DNA from: Flavobacteriales bacterium UBA958
GTDB lineage: Bacteria; Bacteroidota; Bacteroidia; Flavobacteriales_D; Crocinitomicaceae
NCBI GenBank assembly: GCA_002293045.1
Contig: DBCM01000008.1
Coordinates: 1 to 7,574 of the forward strand
DNA length: 7,574 nt
Direction of reading: 5' to 3'
The translations under genes were made by a program, and so were the position numbers. This document shows, one piece after another, positions 1 to 6,800 of this stretch. Every line of letters begins with the position of its first letter. Position 1 is the first letter of the stretch. The notes beneath the pieces are model-generated. The model was not told where the DNA came from. It saw only the letters and a program-made list of their open reading frames with translations, and did not search any database.

Positions 1-408
1 GTTGAAAAGCACATTGGGATTTCTAAAGAGTACAATATTTTTGAATTAAATAATGCAGTTGGAGCAAGGGATATGGTTAAAGCCCTTAAAATTGTTAAGT
101 ACTTCGAGGCCAATCCGAAGGCTGGTGAATTGGTCCCCGTAATTGGGATTCTGTTTAAGTTTTTCTCCCAGTTGATGCGAATTCATTTCATTCAAGACAA
201 GAGCAGGGAGGGAATCGCAAAGGCAATCAATGTGCATGCCTTCGTTGCCGGTGAACTCATGAATAGCAGGAATCATTATAATCCCAAAAAAGTCGCTGAA
301 AATATTGAGCTGCTGTATCAATATGATTTAAAATCTAAAGGAGTGGGCAGTACGAGCGAGGTAAGTGATACCTTGCTGCGAGAATTGGTTATTCAATTAA
401 TTGCCTAA
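1..408 (+). CDS. holA: DNA polymerase III subunit delta, C-terminal part (5' truncated by window)
   Basis: The reading frame is open from base 1 and stops at TAA 406-408, giving the last 135 residues of a protein that is usually about 330-345 residues long. Delta is the wrench subunit of the clamp loader: it binds and opens the beta sliding clamp so it can be loaded on primed DNA. What is visible is the helical C-terminal domain III, which packs into the clamp-loader collar. Recognisable segments are 'VEKHIGISKEYNIFEL' at the very start, a helix of the type 'KALKIVKYFEANPK', and the late 'YDLKSKGVG' motif, which I associate with Bacteroidota delta proteins. The AAA+ like domains and the clamp-binding segment lie upstream of the window. 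rsmE starts one base after the stop, so the two are probably co-transcribed. Identification rests on remembered family pattern, not on a search. Confidence 0.85.
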   Translation, partial: VEKHIGISKEYNIFELNNAVGARDMVKALKIVKYFEANPKAGELVPVIGILFKFFSQLMRIHFIQDKSREGIAKAINVHAFVAGELMNSRNHYNPKKVAENIELLYQYDLKSKGVGSTSEVSDTLLRELVIQLIA

Positions 409-409
409 G

Positions 410-1096
410 ATGTTTTACCTACCTAATCTTTTACCTTCAGCAGAAACCGTTTTACTAACCGAAGAAGAATCTTCGCATTGCATTCGTGTGTTGAGAAAAC
501 AACCGGGTGATGAAATTCAGGTTTTGGATGGGAAGGGTGGGCTATATACTGCAGTCATACTCGATGCGCATCACAAAAAATGCACAGCCAAGGTGCTTAA
601 TTATTGCTTTGAGGAACCTACCGTTTCGGTTCATTTGGCGGTTGCACCAACAAAGAATATGGACCGTATAGAATGGCTGGTGGAAAAAGGAACCGAATTG
701 GGATGCACCCAGTTCACATTTATTTTAACCAAACGTTCAGAGCGCATCAAGGTGAATATGGAGCGTCTTCATAAAATTGCGGTATCCGCTATGAAACAGT
801 CGAAACGCGTGTATTTACCCGATTTGGAAGGACCCATTTCGTTGAGCGAGTTTTTGACGAAATATCCTGGGGGATGGGTAGCACATTGTGATGGTGACGT
901 ACCTCGCGGCCAGGTTGACGCAAGTGAACCCTTTCGAATGCTGATTGGTCCAGAAGGAGATTTTACACCGGATGAGGTTAACGCGACCTTGAAGGCAAGC
1001 TATCGACCAGTAACCCTGGGGGAGGCAAGACTTCGGACTGAAACGGCAGCCCTTAAATCAATTATTATCCTTGAGGGCTTAACGGTACATGGGTAA
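410..1096 (+). CDS. rsmE: 16S rRNA (uracil(1498)-N(3))-methyltransferase RsmE
   Basis: This 228-residue protein methylates N3 of U1498 of 16S rRNA in the assembled 30S subunit, using S-adenosylmethionine. It belongs to the SPOUT (trefoil-knot) methyltransferases and its length is normal for the family. An N-terminal PUA-like domain ('SHCIRVLRKQPGDEIQVLDG') is followed by the SPOUT core. Family signatures are 'APTKNMDRIEWLVEKGTELG' in the first half of that core, 'IGPEGDFTPDE' (residues 179-189) and 'LGEARLRTETA' (203-213); the last two form the knot that binds SAM. An in-frame TTG at 401 would overlap the end of holA, but ATG 410 gives the usual 'MFYLP' start and a one-base gap after the holA stop, so I chose ATG. 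No Shine-Dalgarno sequence is evident, as is usual in Bacteroidota. Its last 32 bases are shared with the convergent exonuclease gene. Confidence 0.95.
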   Translation: MFYLPNLLPSAETVLLTEEESSHCIRVLRKQPGDEIQVLDGKGGLYTAVILDAHHKKCTAKVLNYCFEEPTVSVHLAVAPTKNMDRIEWLVEKGTELGCTQFTFILTKRSERIKVNMERLHKIAVSAMKQSKRVYLPDLEGPISLSEFLTKYPGGWVAHCDGDVPRGQVDASEPFRMLIGPEGDFTPDEVNATLKASYRPVTLGEARLRTETAALKSIIILEGLTVHG

Positions 1097-1793
1097 TGTT
1101 TCCTTCAGAAACTAAAGGTTCTAAGTGCATTTTCAGGTAAACCTGAATCAAGGCAATTACATCCTTTTCACAGTACACTGCAATGCGTTCTAAATCCTTG
1201 TCTTCGTAATATACACGAGCTACATCGGCCCCAGTAATATCATCTTTTGGCGTAGGAATCCCAAACACATGACACAACAGCGCTAACCCCGTGTATGCTT
1301 TGTAATCTCCGAATTTCCAAAGCTCCATGGTGTCTAAGTGACGGATTTCCCAAGGTTTTTTACCCGCTATATCTAGGGCTAAAGGAAGTGATATCCCATT
1401 AATCAACATTCTTCTACAGATATATGGAAAGTCAAATTCTTTCGCATTATGTCCACACAAGATGGCGTTTTTGTAATGGTCGTCTAACAAGCGTTTGAAT
1501 TGACTTAGTAGCGTGTGCTCGTCGTCATGCGCAAATGATTTAACTCGAATCGTTCTTCCTGTGCTGCTGTCTTTTACCATGCCCACAGAAATGCAAATTA
1601 TTTTTCCGAATTCAGATTGAATCCCCCCCAGGTCTTTGTAGACCAATTCTCCCGGTTTTTCTTCGGTGATTTTCATCCGATTTTTCCCCTCGAATAAGGT
1701 TCGTGCAGCTTCATCAAGGTCCTGATAGTGGTACGTTTGTGGTACCGTTTCAATATCCAAAAAGAGGATTTTTTCAATATGTATTGCGTCCAT
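1065..1793 (-). CDS. DEDDy 3'-5' exonuclease, PolB-like (DnaQ superfamily)
   Basis: This stand-alone 242-residue protein is predicted to remove nucleotides from DNA 3' ends. It resembles the proofreading domain of family B DNA polymerases, of the group often annotated 'predicted 3'-5' exonuclease, PolB-like' (I believe DNA_pol_B_exo2). All catalytic positions are visible. ExoI is 'FLDIETVP' with D13 and E15. ExoII is 'GHNAKEFDFPYICRRM' with D121. ExoIII is 'YCEKD' with Y207 and D211, which makes it DEDDy and not DEDDh. Between ExoII and ExoIII lies 'HLDTMELWKFGDYKAYTGL', typical of this family. No polymerase domain is attached. It is divergent from msrC across 52 bp and convergent with rsmE, so it is expressed separately from both. 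The ATG at 1793 gives a sensible short lead into ExoI. The cellular role (repair or RNA processing) cannot be read from the sequence. Confidence 0.88.
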   Translation of the reverse strand: MDAIHIEKILFLDIETVPQTYHYQDLDEAARTLFEGKNRMKITEEKPGELVYKDLGGIQSEFGKIICISVGMVKDSSTGRTIRVKSFAHDDEHTLLSQFKRLLDDHYKNAILCGHNAKEFDFPYICRRMLINGISLPLALDIAGKKPWEIRHLDTMELWKFGDYKAYTGLALLCHVFGIPTPKDDITGADVARVYYEDKDLERIAVYCEKDVIALIQVYLKMHLEPLVSEGNITHVPLSPQG

Positions 1794-1845
1794 TACGAAA
1801 GTGAATTTAATTGCGAATTACGATTAATTATTGGAATTTTGTGCC
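1794..1845. promoter_or_regulatory. Divergent intergenic spacer, possible promoter for msrC
   Basis: This 52-bp, very AT-rich gap separates two divergent starts, so it should carry promoters for both. On the plus strand TTG at 1811-1813 and GAATTTTG at 1834-1841 are 20 bases apart. That fits the Bacteroidota pattern TTG-N17-23-TAnnTTTG with one mismatch in the -7 box. If real, transcription would begin at or next to the msrC ATG, giving an almost leaderless message, which is a reason for doubt. I see no convincing -7 box for the minus-strand exonuclease. No hairpin or clear operator is visible. Confidence 0.3.
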
Positions 1846-2325
1846 ATGTCTGAACAATTAATTATCAGCGGCGGCGAAAAAAACGATAAATACCAAACCT
1901 TATTGCAGCAATTGCCTGCCTTAATGGATGAGCGGGTGGATAACGTAGCCAACATGTCCAACTTGGTGGCGGCCTTGAAACAAACCTTTGGTTTTTTTTG
2001 GGTTGGATTTTATCGGGTACAGGCCGATGAATTAGTATTGGGGCCGTTTCAGGGACCCATCGCGTGCACGCGAATTAAAAAAGGACAGGGCGTTTGTGGG
2101 GCAACATGGGTAGAAGAACGAACGTTCGTCGTGCCGAATGTTCATGAATTTCCAGGGCATATTGCATGCAGTGATCAATCCAAGAGCGAGATTGTTGTTC
2201 CCCTGTTTAAAGCGGGAGTGCTTGTTGCGGTGCTTGATGTGGATAGTGATGAATTTGCTACCTTTGACGAGGTCGACAAAATTCAGCTAGAAAAAATCCT
2301 CGAATGGTTCAGCGCATATTATTAG
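1846..2325 (+). CDS. msrC: Free methionine-R-sulfoxide reductase (fRMsr), GAF fold
   Basis: This 159-residue cytoplasmic enzyme reduces free methionine-R-sulfoxide to methionine, using cysteine thiols recycled by thioredoxin. It protects the methionine pool against oxidation. The whole protein is one GAF domain. Family signatures appear in order: 'FWVGFYRV' (51-58), 'LVLGPFQGPIACTRI' (63-77), 'GQGVCGA', 'VVPNVHEFPGHIACSD' (95-110), 'SEIVVPL' and 'AVLDVDSDEF'. The three redox cysteines are C74, C84 and C108. Their spacings of 10 and 24 match those I recall for the yeast enzyme (Cys91, Cys101, Cys125), so the protein should be active. I chose ATG 1846 ('MSEQLIISG') over an in-frame TTG at 1831 because ATG is the stronger start and the family begins about here. 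The 3' end overlaps the lipoprotein start by 22 bp. A run of eight T at 1992-1999 lies in the gene but does not break the frame. Confidence 0.93.
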   Translation: MSEQLIISGGEKNDKYQTLLQQLPALMDERVDNVANMSNLVAALKQTFGFFWVGFYRVQADELVLGPFQGPIACTRIKKGQGVCGATWVEERTFVVPNVHEFPGHIACSDQSKSEIVVPLFKAGVLVAVLDVDSDEFATFDEVDKIQLEKILEWFSAYY

Positions 2326-3806
2326 GAAGTTCTCTGCTCTTGTTATTTGCTTGTGCTCAAGTAGGGACACTCAGTGGTGGTGGTCGCGATGTAAAAGCCC
2401 CACAGATAATATCAAGCACGCCAAACATGGGGGCATTGAATACCAATCCCACACTCATTCGCTTGCAGTTCGATGAGTATATAGAATTAAAAAATCCCAT
2501 AGAAACATTTCGTCTTGAACCTGCAGATGCAAAAATCACAGTCGTTTTGGCAAAAAAAACAGTGTTAGTTACGCTGAAAGGGGACTTGAATCCCAATACC
2601 ACATACAGTTTATACATTGACGGCGGAGTAAAAGATATTTCAGAAGGCAATGACTCGGTTTATCAGTTTGTTTTTGCAACGGGTTCAACCTTAGATTCTA
2701 CAAAACAAGTCTACCGAATTGGGGATGCTTATTCAAAGAAATCCATGACCGGTGTTACGATTGGGTTATATGCTTCAGATACCAGTGCAAAGCCCCGTTA
2801 CTTAACAAAAAGCAACGCCGAAGGATGGGCGAGTTTGGCGTATTTGCCGGTGGATTCATTTTATGTGAAAGCCTTTTTGGATTTAAATCGAAACGGATTA
2901 ATCGATGTGAATGAACCGCAAGACCTTCGTTTTAAGGCTAGTATTCCATCAAATGATTCTATTCCACTCTTACTTTCAAAACCCCGTGAATTAAATCGGA
3001 TGCACTCGTTTAAAGTGTTGCCTCCAAGAATGTTAACAGGGCACCTCCCAGAAGAGATTGCCATGAGTGATGTGCGCGTTAATGGCCAGCGAGCCCCTTT
3101 GATTCGTGTAGGTAGGGATTCAATAGCGATTAGCATCAGTCAATTCGAACCCGGAGCTGTAGTGGTTTCTACCCCATTAGATTCGGTTTCGGTGTTGTAT
3201 ACCGAAAAGGAAAAAGCCACCCCCCTGAAGTTTCAAGTTACTCAGCCCTGCGTGGGTCCGTCGATTATGCTCTCCGGAAATGCTTTTTTTGATTCCCTGA
3301 TTGACCTGAATTCCATGTATTTGCTGCGTGCTGATTCAAGCAAAGTGCCCATTACTTCGGCATTGGTGGATGGAAACCGAATTCAACTTGTTCCAAAATC
3401 TTGGGCTCCAGGCAAATTAAAGTTAATCATAGGTCCAAATGCCATTCAAGGACTTAACGGTACGAAGGTACCTGCAACCACTCTTGACCTGGTTTGTTTA
3501 GGTGAGGATGAATTGGGTTCCTTGATGGTGACCTTTAAAAATAATCCGTCGGGTAAACTGCTGTTATTGGAAAAGGATGGAAAAACAGTAGCTACCTCGT
3601 ATTATTTACCGGGTGCAAAAAATCAAGATTCCTTTGAGCGCTTGGTGCCTGGTGAATACCACGTGGTGTTGATAGATGATCTCAATGGAAATGGCGTTTG
3701 GGATGCCATTCGTCCAGAAACAAAGGAGGCTGCGGAACCGGTTCAACGCTACACTAAAATCCCAAAAGTGCGCGCCAATTGGGAGGTAGAAGTTAGCTTG
3801 GAGTAA
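2304..3806 (+). CDS. Ig-like (Big_5) domain lipoprotein
   Basis: This 500-residue secreted lipoprotein has no known enzymatic role. The N-terminus is a short type II signal peptide: basic 'MVQR', a hydrophobic run ending 'LLLLFAC', and lipobox L14-F15-A16 before the lipidated C17. The mature start 'CAQVGTLSGGGRD' is close to the 'C..(I/V)G.PTGGPKD' start I know from many Bacteroidota Ig-like proteins. An Ig-like Big_5 domain follows, with 'LQFDEYIEL', 'LNPNTTYSL' and 'VKDISEGND' as its hallmarks. Next is a probable carboxypeptidase-regulatory-like beta-sandwich, then further beta-rich sequence. Two DxNxNGxxD loops that look like calcium-binding loops occur at D193-D201 ('DLNRNGLID') and D459-D467 ('DLNGNGVWD'). 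The stretch after C17 lacks an acidic surface-export signal of the S(D/E)3 or K(D/E)2 type, so anchoring on the periplasmic side is my guess. The start lies inside msrC in another frame, which suggests coupled translation. A function in the envelope is inference only. Confidence 0.85.
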   Translation: MVQRILLGSSLLLLFACAQVGTLSGGGRDVKAPQIISSTPNMGALNTNPTLIRLQFDEYIELKNPIETFRLEPADAKITVVLAKKTVLVTLKGDLNPNTTYSLYIDGGVKDISEGNDSVYQFVFATGSTLDSTKQVYRIGDAYSKKSMTGVTIGLYASDTSAKPRYLTKSNAEGWASLAYLPVDSFYVKAFLDLNRNGLIDVNEPQDLRFKASIPSNDSIPLLLSKPRELNRMHSFKVLPPRMLTGHLPEEIAMSDVRVNGQRAPLIRVGRDSIAISISQFEPGAVVVSTPLDSVSVLYTEKEKATPLKFQVTQPCVGPSIMLSGNAFFDSLIDLNSMYLLRADSSKVPITSALVDGNRIQLVPKSWAPGKLKLIIGPNAIQGLNGTKVPATTLDLVCLGEDELGSLMVTFKNNPSGKLLLLEKDGKTVATSYYLPGAKNQDSFERLVPGEYHVVLIDDLNGNGVWDAIRPETKEAAEPVQRYTKIPKVRANWEVEVSLE

Positions 3807-3834
3807 TCCCAAGTTTAGTTTTCAACAACGGGAA

Positions 3835-3865
3835 TTTGACCTAAAAAACTTAGTACCTTTAAGGT
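3835..3865 (+). promoter_or_regulatory. dnaE: Possible dnaE promoter with overlapping 11-bp palindrome
   Basis: The 76-bp gap between the lipoprotein stop (3806) and dnaE ATG (3883) contains TTTG at 3835-3838 and TACCTTTA at 3854-3861. The second matches the Bacteroidota -7 consensus TAnnTTTG at seven of eight positions. The spacing is 15 bases, shorter than the usual 17-23, so this is tentative. Transcription would start near 3868, leaving a leader of about 15 bases. The -7 box overlaps ACCTTTAAGGT (3855-3865), an inverted repeat with 5-bp arms and one central base, which could be an operator or chance. There is no obvious rho-independent terminator for the lipoprotein gene in the gap. Confidence 0.35.
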
Positions 3866-3882
3866 TCGCAAATCTCACCAGT

Positions 3883-6800
3883 ATGTACTTAATTTTTGAT
3901 ACGGAAACCACCGGTTTACCGCGTAATTTCAAGGCCCCTATTACGGATACGGACAACTGGCCTCGCGTGGTTCAATTAGCTTGGCAAGTGCATGATGAAT
4001 CCGGTAAGTTAATAAAGCATAACGCCGCGATTATTAAACCAAATGGGTATACGATCCCGTTTGATTCGGAAAAAGTCCATGGAATTTCTACGGCCTTAGC
4101 GAACTATGTTGGACGAGAACTCGATGAGGTAATCGCTGAATTCTTGTATGACCTAAAGCAAGCCAAGTTCATCGTTGGACATAACTTGAAATTTGATGTC
4201 AATGTAATGGGGTGTGAGTTTGTGCGCATGGACATGGAATCCCCCTTAGAATCTATGCCGGTGTTAGATACGTGCACGGAGGATAGTGCCACACTCGTCC
4301 AATTGACCGGTGGTAAGGGCGGGCGGTTTAAATTACCAACGCTCACTGAATTGTATGGATTTTTATTTAATGAGTCATTCAATGAAGCCCATAATGCTAC
4401 AGCGGATGTGGAAGCAACTACGCGTTGTTTTCTTGAATTAATTCGGCGCGGTCATTATTCCCCCGAACGCCTTCAAACGGATGAAGGATATGGCTTGCGG
4501 TTTAAGGAGGCAAATCCAAACACCATTGCCTTGGTCGGACTTGAGCATCAAAACCTCAAAGAGGCCAGTAAAGCCTTAAAGCAATCCGATAAAACGCAGC
4601 GTACAGACACGACGGAATTGCCCGTTGAATTAGAAGATGCTCCGTTTACCCATTTGCATGTCCATTCACAATTCACCTTGTTGCAATCTACGGCTGAAAT
4701 TAAATCACTGATTAACAAAGCCATCGAATTAGATTTACCAGCCTTGGCCTTAACGGACAATGGAAACATGATGGCCGCCTTTCAATTTGAAAAGGTATTG
4801 AGTGACCATAATGCAAAAATAATGCAGGAGAAAGCGGAAGCTGAAGAGAATGGTTCACCCTTTACAAAACGACCTATACTTCCAATTATTGGCTGCGAAT
4901 TTAATGTATGCGTTGATCATAAAAATCGAGACACCAAGGACGTAGGGTACAAAATGGTGTTCTTGGCAAAAAATAAAAACGGATATCAAAACCTGATAAA
5001 ATTATCGTCCCTCGCCTATACCAACGGATTCTATTACCTTCCGAGAATTGATAAAGCCTTGGTGGAACAATATTCCAACGACTTAATTGTATTATCCGGT
5101 GGACTTGATGGTGAAATTACGTCCCTCATCTTGAATGTAGGCGAAGCACAAGCAGAAAGCGCCTTGTTGTGGTGGAAATCTGTGTTTAATGAAGACTTCT
5201 ACTTGGAAATCAATCGACATCAATTAGAGGCGGAAGACCATGCAAATGAGGTGTTAGTTCGTTTTTCGAAGGCGCACGACGTGAAATTAGTGGCTACAAA
5301 CAACAGTTATTACGTGAACCAAGGCGATGCTAATGCGCACGATGTCTTGTTGTGTGTACGTGATGGTGAGTTGATGTCTACTCCCATTGGTCGCGGAAGA
5401 GGGTACCGACACGGGTTTGAAAATGATGAGTTTTATTTCAAGTCCCCTGAACAAATGAAGCGCTTGTTCTCAGATTTGCCGGAGGCTATATTAACGATTT
5501 CCGAGATCATAGAGAAATGCGAAGCCTATACCTTGTCGCGCGATGTACTACTTCCAAAATTCGAAATCCCAGAAGAATTTATTGATCCAAGTGATGAAAT
5601 AAACGGCACAAAAAATGGTGAAAATGGCTTTTTAAAGCACTTAACCTATCAGGGCGCGTTAAAGCGCTATGGCGAAATCAGTGAGGAACTTAAAGAACGC
5701 TTAGATTTTGAGTTAAAAACTATTGAAAATACGGGGTATCCAGGGTACTTCCTAATTGTCCAAGATTTCTGTAATGCGGCTCGCGAGATGGGGGTTTCTG
5801 TGGGTCCAGGACGGGGATCTGCCGCGGGATCTGCCGTAGCATATTGTACAGGGATAACCAATGTAGATCCGATTAAGTATGACCTCCTCTTTGAGCGTTT
5901 CTTAAACCCGGATCGGATTTCAATGCCCGATATTGATATCGATTTTGATGATGAAGGAAGGGGAAGAGTTATTGATTATGTAATCAATAAATACGGCGCA
6001 AATCAAGTGGCGCAAATCATTACCTATGGTACCATGGGGGCAAAATCAGCCATTAGAGATACCGCACGGGTGTTGGATTTACCCCTGCCAGAAGCAGATC
6101 GTTTGGCGAAATTAGTACCAGATATTTCACTCAAGAAGTTATTCGAATTAGAAGATCCCGCCTTGGCTGATGCCTTGAAAAATAATCAGGAAGCATTGAA
6201 TAATGCCAAGGAGTTGCGTAAAATATTTCAAGGAAACGGTCCTGCTTCCGATGTGTTGCGACAGGCAAAGGCTATCGAAGGATCCGTTAGAAACACAGGA
6301 ACCCACGCCTGCGGCGTGATTATTACACCTGCCGACATTACGAATTTCGTTCCCGTGGCCACCGCAAAGGATTCTGTCATGGTGTGCACCCAATTTGACA
6401 ACTCCGTAGCAGAATCTGCAGGCTTGCTTAAAATGGATTTCCTGGGCTTGAAAACCCTTACCTTAATCAAAGATGCGGTACGAATCATCAAGGAGAATCG
6501 GGGGATAGAACTTGACCCGGATCAATTCCCAACGGATGATGAGCTCACCTATAAGCTCTTTCAACGCGGTGAAACGGTAGGTATATTCCAATATGAATCT
6601 CCCGGAATGCAAAAATACATGCGGGAATTGAAACCTACTGCCTTTGCCGACCTTATTGCGATGAATGCCCTGTATCGTCCGGGTCCTTTGGAGTATATTC
6701 CGTCCTATATTAAACGGAAGCACGGCGAAGAGCCCATTGTGTACGATTTAGATGATTGTGAAGGTCATTTAAAAGAAACTTACGGAATTACAGTATATCA

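Noticed and set aside
46..321. Minus-strand 91-residue open frame opposite holA
   Set aside because: It is antisense to the holA frame, which carries delta-subunit motifs and runs straight into rsmE.
394..403. Perfect 10-bp palindrome CAATTAATTG at the end of holA
   Set aside because: It consists almost only of A and T, lies within coding sequence, and has no T-run or spacing that would suggest a terminator or operator.
2357..3812. Minus-strand open frames of 97, 91 and 68 residues within the lipoprotein gene
   Set aside because: They are antisense to a well-supported lipoprotein with signal peptide and Ig-like motifs, and have no start context or family resemblance of their own.
4104..4769. 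Minus-strand open frames of 92 and 73 residues opposite the first part of dnaE
   Set aside because: They lie entirely antisense to the conserved exonuclease and PHP coding sequence, show no recognisable motif, and are what an antisense shadow of a long gene produces.
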